Part shown: positions 8,242 through 20,700 of the stretch, in pieces
Layout of the letters: every line of letters begins with the position of its first letter
Numbering within the stretch: position 1 is the stretch's first letter
NCBI GenBank assembly: GCA_963784575.1
Contig: CAWARU010000001.1
Span: 558,001 to 622,000, forward strand
Source of the DNA: CAWARU01 sp963784575
GTDB lineage: Bacteria; Pseudomonadota; Gammaproteobacteria; UBA6186; Azoamicaceae
DNA length: 64,000 nt
Direction: 5' to 3'
Notes under the pieces: model-generated
Databases searched by the model: none
Told to the model about the DNA's origin: nothing
Seen by the model: the letters and a program-made list of their open reading frames with translations, nothing else
Translations under genes and position numbers: made by a program

Positions 8242-11200
8242 TTACCAAAACTTTTTCTTCTTGGGATCTCCAAAGGCTAATACAGCAGTAGGTCCCTGCA
8301 CCGCTAAAGCTGCCGTCCTCTGGAGTTCTTTAGCTCTATCTTCTTCTGCACGTTGTCTCTCTTCTGTTATTAATGTCATGTACAATTGTGTGTTAACCGA
8401 AGCAGCGGTTTTTTGAGTCTTTTTAGATTTCTTTTTCTGACCATCTATCTTTTGTCTCATTAGATGTAAACTTTCTTCAATAACATCTTGTCTCTTCTTC
8501 ATCTCAGTGATTTCAACATGATGTTCAGTCAAAGTTTCGCTCACTGCAGCCATGGATTTTTCTCCAACTTGGCTTTTGCCAAATCCGGCAAGAAGAAGTG
8601 CTGAACTTCCTATGGCAGAGACTGTATCCACGGGGTTAATGGCATCCTTTAATTTTTTAGTTTCTTGCTCAGCAGTGCTAAGCCTATCGGAGAGCATTGA
8701 GGTTGTCTGGAGGACTGCCTCCGAATGCGTGCGCTGTCTTTGTGCTTCTTTCTCGAGCGCTTCTTGAGCTTTTTGCTGCCTTTTGAGTGCTGCTTCTTGT
8801 TCACCCAGTTTTTTAATGATTTCACCATCACTGACTGATTTGTCTGGTATTGCATTCACATGAACGGCAGGGCCGCCGGGGGGTGCTGGCATGCTAGCCA
8901 ATCCTGCATTACTACTCTTTGATGCACTTCCGCTCTGAGAAGCATGAGAGGGTGAAAGTGTTTTCAAGGGAGAGTTTGGAACAACGGCTGGAGCTGTGTA
9001 TCCGGGAAGGATGAACTGAATAAGAGTCGTCAGATCTGCCGGAGCTGGATGCGGCCTACACTTATTCTGCATGATAGCAGCCAACAGAAGTTTGCATTGC
9101 TTATCAGAAAAGTCCTTTATAGCAGTATCAATATCATTGACAAGGATTTTATCTTTGAGAGCTTTTAAGTTTTTCATTTGACGACGAAAAAATCCAGCTT
9201 TAGAACTTGTGGCCAGTGCTTCGATATCCTTTTTTTGATAAAGTGTCAAAGTTCTTGCTAACAATTCACCCATTTCTTCACAACTCGCAGGACCTGGAAA
9301 GAAATTTGCCGCAAAATTAACCGCTTGCTGTTTCTCGCGATAGCTATAAAAATTCAGCGCATCCGCAAAAATCTCAGATACTAGGCCCACAACCGGAATA
9401 TACTGCCCTATTTTTTGAATAATCGTGGCAGCTCGATCTGCAACGGTATCCTTTGAATTGGTTACCATTTCAGAATGAATGGTTTTGCAGGCTAACAATA
9501 CGTCATTAAAACGTACCTGAAAGGTATAATAATAATCGCAGAGCTTGTCATTACTCTGAATTTCTTGTTGCTCCTGGATTGCTTGCTGATGCTCCTCTTC
9601 GCGCTGAATGAGTGCAATAAGTTCTTTTTCTCTACCGGTCAAGGCTGTTACGGTTCCATCTGCGCCACTCTGCTGTCCTCGTTTTAAAGTCTCTAGCTCA
9701 GCGCGATACTTTTCTAATTGCTGTTTTTTTTCAGACGAGATACTTTCAAGAGTCGAAAGCTTATCCATTATTTTTTTCTGTTGCGACAAAAGCTCTTCAT
9801 TCTGTTTGGCTGCGATATCTCCTAAAAAAACTTCCTGTTCTGTTTTGATCTCCTTCTCTTGCCGAATTTCAGCGCTTTTCTTGGTGTCCTGCGGTTCTTT
9901 TTCTTTATCTTTAACATCGGGATTTTTACTTGCTTCAGGTGGTATTGGAGGAGAGCTTATGGGTACACTTAGAACTTGAGGGAGAATTTTACTTGCTTCA
10001 GGTAGTATTGAGGGTGAGATTATTGGTTTTTGAACTTGAGCGGGAATTTTGCTTGTTTCTGGCGGCAAAGAAGATCTTGTTGGTCCACTCAAAACTTGAG
10101 CCTGTGCTGTCGCATTCATTTTTTTGGGTTCAAATGCATTAAGATTAATTGGGTCTGTTTTCATTGGAGGGGTCTGACTCGGAGCGATCGCAGCAGCAAT
10201 GACTTGCGTGCCGATCTGAGAAGTGACAGCGGGGGCTGCGACGATTTCCGCTCGCTTTTCCTTATTCGGAGCTCGTTTAAGATTTTCCAAAGCATCAATC
10301 GAATAAATATGGCCTTGACTGGCAGCTTTTTGGTACCAATATTGGGCTTTCTCAAGATCCTGCTCGATAAATTGAGAACTGCCAGTTTCGTATAATTTCG
10401 CTATTTTATATTGAGCAAATGGATCGTTTTCTATAGCATCAAGAATGGTATTATACAATTGCTTGCCGAGTTTTTTAATAGGCTTTTCTGCCAGGGGAAA
10501 TTTAAGCTTTCTAGCAACCTGCCACCATTGACAAGCTTTCACAATATCTTTTTCAATTCCAATTTTATTGGCATAACATTCCCCAAGATCATAGGCAGCT
10601 TCGCCATTTTTCATGTCTTTCGCTGCGAGCAGGCACTGATCAGCATATTTTTTGAAATATTCTTCAGCGCGTTTCAGATCTTTTTCAGCCCCAAGTCCCT
10701 CTTTAAAGGCAAGGCCCAATTGCAATAACGCACCGCGGTGACCCCCAATTTCTGCTTTTTTAAACCATTGTACAGCTTCTTTATTGCGATTCGTATAGCT
10801 GCCAGGGGCAGACGATGGCTCCTCATAAGTCATGCCTTTCAAGCAATCCATACCGCAATGATAAAGTGCTTCCGAATTATTTTTAGCAGCTGCCCTTCGG
10901 ATCCATTCCTGATATAGTGCCGTATCCTTCATTTCTTTCAAATAATACATGGCAAGATCAAACTGAGCCCATCCGTATCCAAGTTCGGCATTGCAAATAA
11001 GCTTGTAAGTTAATTTCAATTGGGTGACTTTAACAGCGCTTTTCCTACAACCATTATCTTTAGCTGCCAGATACCATTCATAAGCAAGTTTAAGATCCTT
11101 CGTGGTACCTGTGCCATTCTCATAACAAAGTGCAAGCTGATATTGAGCATTTGCATCGTCTCGTTCCGAATCTTTTTGAAAAGCACGAAATTGTATAATG

Positions 11201-14200
11201 GGCAGAATGATTTCAAGTCTTTTCTTGGCTTGAACATTACGGACTTGTTGATAAAATTGTACTGCTTTTTCGAGATTTTGAACCACATTTTCATAGTATT
11301 GGCCAATTTTAAAATAATCCACATTCATTAATCTTGAAAATACTGTTTTTTCAACGTATTCCATTGCTTTTGAATACCATTTCTTTGCTTCTTCTTCACT
11401 TCTTGTAACCAGTATTCCTTGCTCATACATATCTCCCAGAATATGACAACAGGAAAATACTGTCGATTCAATGTCAGAACCTTTCACAAAGCATTGAATT
11501 GCCTTTTCAATATTTTTTTTGAGATACATGACTTCGCCACGTTCTGGTATACCATTTTGATAGCAAATTCCCATTTGATAATAATTGATGTCTTTACCCG
11601 AAAATGGATGAAGATTTTTTTGCCTTAAAATCTCCGCAATGCGCTTCATGGCTGTGGTTGCTGAACTTGCAAACTCGGTTTGATGTCTCCCGATACGAAA
11701 GCTATTCTGAGGCTGACTCTCTTGACCGTACATTTTTCCACCAAACTCTTTGTCTAGTATTGAGTAGTGCGAATAAGCTTCCAAAATATCCTTGTCTACG
11801 CCAAGACCTTTTTCATAGATTTCCGCAAGATAAAGATGTGCCTCGTAACTTTTAAATGTGCCACTCACCGCCAATTGGAGCCACTCAACTCCTTTATGGA
11901 TATCCTTTTCCGTACTAATACTTTCTATATAACTTTTTCCAACGCGAAATAAAGCATCTTCCGCATATCCTGAATAGTTCCAAATCGCCTTATTGAGAAT
12001 CGCCTTATCAAAAGTCGCCTTAATGCTCGTGGCCAGTTTGAGATACCATTCAAATGCATTTTTAAGATTTTTTCCTATCCAGGGTTTTCCCTCTTCATAT
12101 AAGCGTCCAAGCTCGTATTGCGCTGCTAAATCCCCCTGATTAGCTGCACTTAAGTAAAGTTCCTTAGCCCTCTTATAATTTGGGTTTTGAATTGTTCCAT
12201 TATAATAATTAAAACCATAGATATTCGCCAATTTATATTGATGACCTGAATTTCCTGCAAGAGCGCCTTGTCCCAGGATACAAACCTCACTATTAAGCGC
12301 AACTCTCGCCTCTGAACATCCCTTTGCTGCTGCTTTCTGATAGAAATCCACTGCTTTTTCAATATCAATTTCAAGATATTTGCCGGATTGATGCATTTGT
12401 CCTAGAAAATATAACGGAAGCCCTTCTCCCAGATGGGAATATTGCTGCCATATTGCATAGATATTGGTTATTTCAGACACGACTGGTGATGTCCCACCAT
12501 ACCCCATTGGGGCGCCCCCTGCTGGGTAACCCCATGTTGCACCGAAGGGTGCTTGAACACCCAAATTGTTAATTTTAAGAAAGACCATTCTACCCCAACT
12601 TCGCCAAGCTGTAACATCACCTTGCAATGCTGCTTTTTTATAGCACTCTGTTGCTTTTTGATACCAATCTGTATTTACTTGCTGATAGGGATAATGAGTA
12701 GATTGTTGCATGCTTTTTTCGTATGAATTACCGAGCTTTATTAAAGATAAAACATGTCCTCTTTCTGCTGCATTTCTATAGTGTTGTTGAACTTCCCAAG
12801 ACCTATTCATTTTTTCGCAGAGTTCACCGCATTTAAATAGGGCTTCAACGTGCTGCTGCAAGGCAGCTTTGCTATACCATTCAAGTGCCTTAATATCACT
12901 CACACAATGGATTTCCAGAGAGGTATCCTCTGTTGCTCCAGGTTTTCCATACCAACCATTGGTCTGTAACCCCTTTTCATATAAAGTTGCAAGCAAATAC
13001 TGAGCCTCTGCATGTCCTTGCTTTGCAGCCTTTTGGTACCAAATAAATGCCGTATGACCATTCTTTTCAACCCCAATACCATTCCAATAACAATCTGCGA
13101 GTTTCTTCTGGGCGTCAGCATTGTTTTTTTGAGCTACTTGCTGAAACCCTTCGAGAGCCAATTTCAGATCCTTTTCTACACCAAAACCATTTTCATAGTG
13201 AAGCGCGAGATGATAAATTGCATTCAAAATGCCAGCTTTCGCACTTTTTTCAAACCATGAGAATGATGCTGCCAAATCTTTCGATGCGCCCCTTACACCA
13301 TTGAAACAGCGATTTCCAAGTTCATTTTGGGCCAGATCATCACCCTCCTTCGCGAGTCGCTGCAGCTCTTCAAACTTTTGGCTAAGATACTCGTTCATGA
13401 TTTTTGACTTTACAGCTTCCACTTTTGATAATACATTTGGGAGCTTGCTCGAAGCTTTCTCAAAATACTTTCGGGCCAGGGAAAGATTTTTTGGAAGGCC
13501 AACGCCCGAGTCAGAACTGCCCGATTCATACAGATTACCAAGCTTCACTTGTGCGGAGGCCAAATCGCCAGCATCAGCCGCTTTGTGGTACCATTCACTG
13601 GCAAGCGTAATATGAGAACCTGCCGCCGCTGTATATTTACCCGTCAAATACCTATCTGCCACTTGTTCTTGTGCATAAAAATCTCCTTTATTAGCTCTTT
13701 CTAGTAATATTTTCAGTTCTGTTGCTTCTCTTTTTCGATTGAGCGCTGCGAGTCTTGATTGAGCATCTTGTATATTACCGGCATATTGATAATACATACA
13801 GGCCATATGTTCAGCTTGACCAGTTCCTATCCCTTCCTCGTAGCTCCTTGCAGTATAATAAGCTGCTACTTTGTTACCTTCATCGGCACTCTTTTTTAAT
13901 ATTTCAAATCCCTCACTCGAACGCGATGCCAGGAAATATTCAAATGCTTTTGCTTCGTCACGCGAAACTAAAGATCCCTTCTGATAAAGCACTCCGAGAT
14001 GGAAGGCTGCGCGAAGATGACCATTTTGAAATAGTTTTTTGAATCTTGCTGCACAGTCGGATTCTGATGAATTAGCATAATAATTGATAGCTCTATCCAC
14101 ATCCTTAATAACGCCAACACCTCCTTCGTAGGCTTTACCAAGCTCATACATCGCCAATGAATGGCCCTCATGAGCTGCTAACCGCCAATACTCACAAGCT

Positions 14201-14478
14201 GCCTTATAGTCTGCACTAGTTCCCAGACCAATTTGAGTCATGTAACCTAAACGATACAATGCATGTCCTTTTTCAGGATAAGACAAGGTTGTAGTGCCAA
14301 TTGGATCGCCAACTGATCTTAAATACCATTTATAGGCTTTATTAAAGCTAAGAGTTAGCCCAGAGTTTCCAGCAAAGTACGCCTCTGCGATTTTGAATTT
14401 GGCAGAAAAATCTGCTTTTGAAGCTTCATTTCTTAATTTTCTGATTTCACTGTTCCCAGGTTTAAAAAAATTGATCAT
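8242..14478 (-). CDS. Giant Sel1-repeat protein with C-terminal coiled coils
   Basis: The product has 2078 residues. The start is set at 14478 because AGGAAGG lies directly upstream of that ATG; a longer frame from 14517 would place the ribosome-binding site inside the gene. Residues about 20-1400 are a chain of dozens of Sel1-like units of 36-40 residues with the A..LG..Y..G.G...D...A..W...A pattern (examples: AMYELGKAYEGGVGVIKD, AQYELGRLYEEGKPW). A Pro-rich linker with repeated PPEASK-type words follows, then a coiled coil, a helical domain with one hydrophobic stretch (QYIPVVGLVSEIF), and a second coiled coil ending in DPKKKKFW. Such arrays are protein-binding scaffolds. It has no signal peptide and no enzyme domain. 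It is divergent from the 3387-aa gene. Intact over 6.2 kb, so presumably under selection. Confidence 0.85.
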   Translation of the reverse strand: MINFFKPGNSEIRKLRNEASKADFSAKFKIAEAYFAGNSGLTLSFNKAYKWYLRSVGDPIGTTTLSYPEKGHALYRLGYMTQIGLGTSADYKAACEYWRLAAHEGHSLAMYELGKAYEGGVGVIKDVDRAINYYANSSESDCAARFKKLFQNGHLRAAFHLGVLYQKGSLVSRDEAKAFEYFLASRSSEGFEILKKSADEGNKVAAYYTARSYEEGIGTGQAEHMACMYYQYAGNIQDAQSRLAALNRKREATELKILLERANKGDFYAQEQVADRYLTGKYTAAAGSHITLASEWYHKAADAGDLASAQVKLGNLYESGSSDSGVGLPKNLSLARKYFEKASSKLPNVLSKVEAVKSKIMNEYLSQKFEELQRLAKEGDDLAQNELGNRCFNGVRGASKDLAASFSWFEKSAKAGILNAIYHLALHYENGFGVEKDLKLALEGFQQVAQKNNADAQKKLADCYWNGIGVEKNGHTAFIWYQKAAKQGHAEAQYLLATLYEKGLQTNGWYGKPGATEDTSLEIHCVSDIKALEWYSKAALQQHVEALFKCGELCEKMNRSWEVQQHYRNAAERGHVLSLIKLGNSYEKSMQQSTHYPYQQVNTDWYQKATECYKKAALQGDVTAWRSWGRMVFLKINNLGVQAPFGATWGYPAGGAPMGYGGTSPVVSEITNIYAIWQQYSHLGEGLPLYFLGQMHQSGKYLEIDIEKAVDFYQKAAAKGCSEARVALNSEVCILGQGALAGNSGHQYKLANIYGFNYYNGTIQNPNYKRAKELYLSAANQGDLAAQYELGRLYEEGKPWIGKNLKNAFEWYLKLATSIKATFDKAILNKAIWNYSGYAEDALFRVGKSYIESISTEKDIHKGVEWLQLAVSGTFKSYEAHLYLAEIYEKGLGVDKDILEAYSHYSILDKEFGGKMYGQESQPQNSFRIGRHQTEFASSATTAMKRIAEILRQKNLHPFSGKDINYYQMGICYQNGIPERGEVMYLKKNIEKAIQCFVKGSDIESTVFSCCHILGDMYEQGILVTRSEEEAKKWYSKAMEYVEKTVFSRLMNVDYFKIGQYYENVVQNLEKAVQFYQQVRNVQAKKRLEIILPIIQFRAFQKDSERDDANAQYQLALCYENGTGTTKDLKLAYEWYLAAKDNGCRKSAVKVTQLKLTYKLICNAELGYGWAQFDLAMYYLKEMKDTALYQEWIRRAAAKNNSEALYHCGMDCLKGMTYEEPSSAPGSYTNRNKEAVQWFKKAEIGGHRGALLQLGLAFKEGLGAEKDLKRAEEYFKKYADQCLLAAKDMKNGEAAYDLGECYANKIGIEKDIVKACQWWQVARKLKFPLAEKPIKKLGKQLYNTILDAIENDPFAQYKIAKLYETGSSQFIEQDLEKAQYWYQKAASQGHIYSIDALENLKRAPNKEKRAEIVAAPAVTSQIGTQVIAAAIAPSQTPPMKTDPINLNAFEPKKMNATAQAQVLSGPTRSSLPPETSKIPAQVQKPIISPSILPEASKILPQVLSVPISSPPIPPEASKNPDVKDKEKEPQDTKKSAEIRQEKEIKTEQEVFLGDIAAKQNEELLSQQKKIMDKLSTLESISSEKKQQLEKYRAELETLKRGQQSGADGTVTALTGREKELIALIQREEEHQQAIQEQQEIQSNDKLCDYYYTFQVRFNDVLLACKTIHSEMVTNSKDTVADRAATIIQKIGQYIPVVGLVSEIFADALNFYSYREKQQAVNFAANFFPGPASCEEMGELLARTLTLYQKKDIEALATSSKAGFFRRQMKNLKALKDKILVNDIDTAIKDFSDKQCKLLLAAIMQNKCRPHPAPADLTTLIQFILPGYTAPAVVPNSPLKTLSPSHASQSGSASKSSNAGLASMPAPPGGPAVHVNAIPDKSVSDGEIIKKLGEQEAALKRQQKAQEALEKEAQRQRTHSEAVLQTTSMLSDRLSTAEQETKKLKDAINPVDTVSAIGSSALLLAGFGKSQVGEKSMAAVSETLTEHHVEITEMKKRQDVIEESLHLMRQKIDGQKKKSKKTQKTAASVNTQLYMTLITEERQRAEEDRAKELQRTAALAVQGPTAVLAFGDPKKKKFW

Positions 14479-14781
14479 AGCTTCCTTCCTTTTCAAGCCA
14501 ATTTTGTAAATATACAACCAGCGCTTATTTTACTGAATTTAACGATGAATGCAATACTTAAATAAAAAATAATTATTTCATCATCAAAAAATATTGTAAA
14601 AATACAATTATCTATTCATCATAAATATAATTTTGCTTCCCAACACATTTGCAATCAAATGTACTTACCATTAGTATACAACTATCAATCCAATAATTTG
14701 GTTTAGCAAACTAAATACTATCGTATGTTTTTTTAAAAGAAAAATTCAATTTGTTTAACAGAATGAGAACGAGATAAGGAT
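14479..14781. other. AT-rich divergent intergenic region between two giant genes
   Basis: About 300 bases of very AT-rich DNA carrying the leaders of both flanking genes. AGGAAGG for the minus-strand gene lies at 14481-14490, and AAGGA for the plus-strand gene at 14776-14780. It must hold two divergent promoters, but many boxes fit equally well and none can be singled out. No gene or strong hairpin was seen. Confidence 0.5.
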
Positions 14782-17700
14782 ATGGAAATGAAAGAACTAT
14801 TTGAATTGGTCGCAGCTAAAACAACTACGGTTGCAGATTTAAAAAAAGCCCAGGAAAGGATTTTTGCAGTTATTGCTGCGAAAGGAAAGGAATGTGAACA
14901 AATTAAAAAGGAAATAGAAGAGCACAATAAGGAAAAGCATAGATTACTGCTGGTAGCGGCAGAGGCTGGTAATACTGAAATCATCCTAGCAGTGATTGAG
15001 TTTGAGAGAGAATTACAATCGGCAATATACAAGGCAACTGGTTTTTATCCTGAATATTCGCTTCACACCCAAAATAACAATGGCAAAAACTTTATACAAC
15101 TCTTGATTCAGAATGGGGATGAAGATAAGGTCATAAAATTAATCGATGAGCTCGATGAACTTGAAAAAAAGAAATACGATTGGTTCAATACTGATGTTAA
15201 GTATGACTTATTTCGGGGCAGCATCAAAGTAGCAATAAAAAGGCATTCACCAAAAATCCTGGAACGTCTCTTAAATTATCAAGATTTAGGCCACCATATA
15301 TTGCTGGACTGGATTTCAGATAACGATCTCATGATTGCAGTGAAAGCTGATTTTCATGAAGGGATCAAAATTGTATTAAGACTGGAACACTATCAAAAAT
15401 ACTCTACTAATAGGGTGGCGTTGTTTAAATCCGCAGTCAATCGCGGTTCTCTCGAATCCATCAAACTCTTGGCGTTGCCGCCATGTGATATCAATGCAGT
15501 GGATGAATATGGCAGAACCGCATTGCACTACGCTGCAGATAGCTCAAAAATCGATATGGAAATCATCCGATTCCTAATTGAATCTGGCGCAAAACTAGAC
15601 TGTTACGACAAGCTCCAAAAAACTCCGCTTCAACTTATTTTAGACAAGGAAGATCTAAAGCTGCAACAGCAATTGGAGCAGATTCTGAAAGCCACGAAAT
15701 CAAATCAAGAGCAATATCTTGATCGGATTCAAAGCATTGAATCCATCCAAAAACGTTTGGCAGAAATCAATTATGCCACTATGGATTTGAGACTTTTTTC
15801 TCATATCAATTTGGATGCTATCTTCGATGGGTCGCCCTATGAAGGAATGACCATGAGTTCGACTTCGCAATATTTGCTCTCGCAATTGAAGAGTAAATAT
15901 TTCGCAGAAACTTTAATGCGCATCTTCGAGAGTGATCGATTTCGCAGAAGCGCCGCAAAGATTAAAGCCCGCATCCAAAATTTCATTACCGATTTGGAGT
16001 CTTTTCATACCATATCACTCTTCATGGACGCTGCCCTTTCCAGTTTAATTCTTTCGGAATCTAAATATAGCAGTGTAGCTACTAAAAAACAGGGCCGCAA
16101 TAAATTATATGAAGAGGTTGTAGAATTTATCTTCAGCAACATAAAAAGAAACGGTGCCCTGAATTTGATCCCCGGCGGCTATCGATCAGAGGAAAATGGA
16201 CAATCCGGCGGTCATGCTATGAAGTATGGCTTGAAATTTGAAAAAAATTGCCTAATATTCACCATTTATAATACAGGAGATGGGTTGAATCAACATGCAA
16301 ATCGAGAAGAACAGGATAAACTGAAATATTCTCCAATCCTCGAATACCGCATTCCCATTGAAGAAATATCGGATGAGATCTTAAAAAATTTGCTACGCGA
16401 ACTTATCAGACTTTGTTTTGAGCCGCGATTAGAAAGTAAAAATTATAATGCGGCGGAGCTCTATCCTCTGATAGATGAAAAACTCAAGAAACTAAAGGCC
16501 GAAGTCATGCCAACAAGGGAGAATATTTCCTTTATCACAGGGCAGCGTGCCGGTAATTGTGCCTGGAAAATCATGCAATTGATGCTGAAACTCAGTATAG
16601 AAAACGCCGATTCGAGTGAGCTTGAAGTAGTAGAAATCGACCAAGAAATCTATCAAATTCTAAAATTCGAATTGCATTTGCAATCCTTGCTAGAATTTTA
16701 TGTAACCATGCTTAAATTCGGGAAATTTGCAACTCAACAAGTTCAATTCCCTATTAAAGAGGCTATCTACAACCTCAATCGAGCGTTGTATCACAAGCTG
16801 CCCAAAGAGTGGACAGCTGCCCCAGGTAATGAAGCTTATATCCGCGATCTGGCTAGCACTTTCCAAACCATCATAGCTACCTGTACAGTCCTTCCTCCAA
16901 AAAGGACAGATTACAAGCTTTATAGTGTCAAAGAAATGCTGGAATTTGATAAGAGCTTCAGAAAACTCGGTGGTAGTCCGAAGGATGTGACTGAGAGTAA
17001 AGCAGAAAAAGAAGCTTCCTTTCTGCATTATACTCCAGGAGAGAGTTTGGGTGATGCTGGCTTACTTGTAAAAATGCAACAAGTAGAGCAGCAAATGAAT
17101 AAAATGAGGCAAATTTCTCCAGCCATCACTGTCAAGATGTTTGAAAATCTTGTCAATAAGGTGCCCATTTACAGCGCCCCTCCTGTTACAGATGCAAGAA
17201 AATTCTGGGATAAAATCAAGCGTGATGAAGCTTACCAGATCATGCAGTGCCTGTGCAGAATGACACGAGTTTATCTCTGTACCAGTGTTAGAATCACTCC
17301 ATTGCTGTTACCGAGTAACCTTGTTGCTCTCTACAGTGTCAGTTTTATTCAGTGTAAGCTGCAGCATATCCTTTTAGGAAAGGGTTTTAGAAACCATGTC
17401 TATACTGTCAGTGAAAAATGCAAGGATATGCTTATCTGCCACGAGTTATCCAAACTTGATGTACGCTTTCAGGAATTATTTGAAGCAGAATCTCGCCTCG
17501 GATTCGTTTTGGATGAGGCTAATTGGTTAAGTATCGCCACAAGATATTATACCGAAGACAGCTTGGAGAACTTAGGCTATTCTTTCAAAAAGAATGATTC
17601 TAAATTGAAGAATAGAAGAATCGCCAATATTGCAGAGTATGGAATACTCTCGGGATGGTTCTTTAGACAGGATTTGAAACCTGAATTGCTGCAAGATCTC

Positions 17701-20700
17701 GATTTTTACATGTTGAGCAACTTATTACATCACGACATTTTTGGGGCAGTTCAGGGCAGCAGCCGGCAAATTTTTGACGAAGGCTATCTTCCATTTCCAA
17801 GTGATCCTTCAAAATTTCGGAATATATTCCCGAAATATCACTTTGGTTTGCTGTGCTCGCCAGATCCAGATAGAGCAGAACCCAATGATTCAATCAAGGT
17901 ATCAATAACCGAAAAAGATTGGCGTCAAAGGTATGAAGAGTTCGGTTCTAGAGGGATTGCAGGCAACTCTAAACATGCCGCACTGATACATAAAAGGGAT
18001 ATTCTTTTTAGCAAGAATTTTTCATTCACGACAGATTCCACCTATCTGCATGCCATGAAGGGAGAACGTAGTATCGAGAAACGATTTGATTTTGGGAAAT
18101 TTCGAAACTATAATCGCTGGGATTTGGAATCTTCATCTGCATCTGATCCTTCCCTATCCTCAAACAAAATTCAAGCTCATATCATAGGCGATCTCACCCG
18201 AAAAGCCTCAAAGCGCCGTCAGATTTTGCATACCAGAACAGAAAGAGAAACAACTCCCTCTGAAACAATAGATTCATATTTTTCTGAACTTTCAAAATTG
18301 AAGAGTCCTATACATCGAACCTTAATAAGTTGTAATTTCTTAAATCCGGGTCAGATGTTAACCACCTTAGATTTGCATCCGGAGTTTGCAGCACAACTCT
18401 TGGATTTTATAGAGCAGGGTTTAAAGCATCACATTGATGACAGTTACATAGATCATGCTGTACCATATCTCTTTAAACTGAATATTATATTAATTGATTA
18501 TTTAAAGCTTTGCGAATTGCGAGCGAGTAAAGCGAGCAAGATTTATGGGGAAACTCGAATAAGGGTAGTCGACAATATTAAGGGATTGTCTAAAATATTG
18601 CGAAATTTTATGTCTGCATCAGAAGCTCTGACCAGCAAGGAAAAGAGAATAGAAGCAAGACTCCTGTGTCGCAAAATGCACTTGAATTTGGTTCACTTGA
18701 TAGTGATTGAATTTTATTACCTCGCTCAGCACACACAAATTTCTACAACACTGCCTGAAGAGCTCAGTGCAGCATCCAACGATAAGATAATAGACCTTTT
18801 CAAAGCACTGCTCTATCTCGGCACTCACCCGGTCGATCTTCAAGCAGATGGCAATGATGAAGATCCCACTGGAATAGATTTTATCAGTGAAGCGATGTAT
18901 TATTGTGCACCCCATTTAAAAACTGTTCTAGAAAACCTTAATGAAAAAGAACCAGACACACTCTTAAAAGCAGTAAAGGATGTCATTAAGGACATTTATC
19001 CTATCATAGATAAGTCTCATATAGAATCGATACATTTTCCAATCCTTAAACTGGCTGTAAAAACTGGCAACGTAGAGCTCACCATCAATTGCCTGGAAGG
19101 GACTGTCGTCAACCGCGATTTGAAGCTCAAAGATCTCCCCTTATGGGTCTATAAGGACGAAGGCTTCCGCTCAGTCTTTGGGCCTGAACCGCGGCAAGGT
19201 TTTGTCTCGGAATCCGAGGAAATCGTCATGTTTACAGTCAGTGAAGGTGAAAATATCTACCGCTACCGATTGGAAAAGGGGGATGTCAGTGATTTTTTCT
19301 ATGGCAGTAAACCTAATAACAAATTTTTCAAGGAAATAGAAATCGAAGGAGAAAAACGCTGGTATTCATTCAGCTTATATGAAGAACATTATTTTCCTAA
19401 ATTTCTCTATGACAAAACCATGGTAACCTGGGCTGCTCTTTCTCTTGAAAAAGAGGAGCATGATAAGGTTTTGAGCCTTGTCTTCGCTAAAAAAACAGGA
19501 CAAAATCTCTATTATTATTCAATGACTGATAGCAAAGTATACGTATTGACAAAGGATGGAAAAGTTTCAAAACGAGAAATTTTGAATGCTAGTAATAATT
19601 CAGAACATCCCAATCCAGCATTCGAATTATTTCAAGCTTTTGATTCATTAAATTTCACAAGAATAGAGCGAGATAAAGAATCGAATGAAATTTTGCTAGA
19701 ATATCTGCGCTATGGAGTCCGCTTTAAGAGTATTAAAGGCGGCGCCTTTGTTTGGGAACAAGATTCACGTTACGAACTTGTTCTCAATCAAAAGTCAGAA
19801 TTTATCCCGGGAATTGATGCGCCACTCCACCTAAAACCCAGAGAAGGACATTTGGCGCTTGATGAACTGTTTTTGGTCCCAATACAAGCCCTCATTGCAG
19901 ATCCCGATACCACAGGAGCACGCGCTGATGCTGAATACTTCAATCCAGCTCAGCTCGATGTTTTTGGGATGAAACAACAAGATATATTTTATTGGGTTTC
20001 AGGAATAAAAGATGTAAAAGAAGAATATCGTGAGGATCATCACTTCGCCTCCAAATACTGGGACTTAGAAAATTCCTGTCAGTTTGCAACCTATTCATTG
20101 AAAGGTCAAGAAAAAACCCCCACTGCACATTCAGCAGAAGATGCTCTTTTCTTAAGTTATTTACAATTTGGATGTAAGCACTATGAATCAGCTTTTCAAA
20201 ATCTCGAGCATGCTAAATCACTGGGTTTTGAAGGTAGTCGTCAGGAACTTGAAATCATTTCACAGATTTTCTTAAGTGTTCCTTATCAATTTTTGTCAGA
20301 TGCCATGAAAAGCCTGCACTCCAAAACTGACAGCCTTTCCCGTGCTTCCCAAGTATCTAATGCTTTTACTGTGGCTTATAAAACCCGGATACTGGCCATA
20401 ATCTACCAACACATTGCTATGGGTGGAAAATTCTGCTTCAAAAGCAGAACACAAGATAAAGCCAGTCGACAATTCACAGATGCCTATGAAACCGGAATTA
20501 CCACGATTTTACAAAAAATCTTTGATGAAGACACACTTGAATCTTTCTTAGAACAAACACTGCACGAATATCATCAATCATACCGCAATATACCTGAAAG
20601 CCATCAATTGAAAAGTGATGAACTCATCCTCTTGCTAGGCAGGTTAAAGAAACCATTTGATTTCGAAACAGCAAAATATCAATACTATTTGGAATTTTAT

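Noticed and set aside
13012..13615. Several plus-strand open frames inside the Sel1 giant
   Set aside because: Antisense shadows of a repetitive coding sequence, without ribosome-binding sites or recognisable domains.
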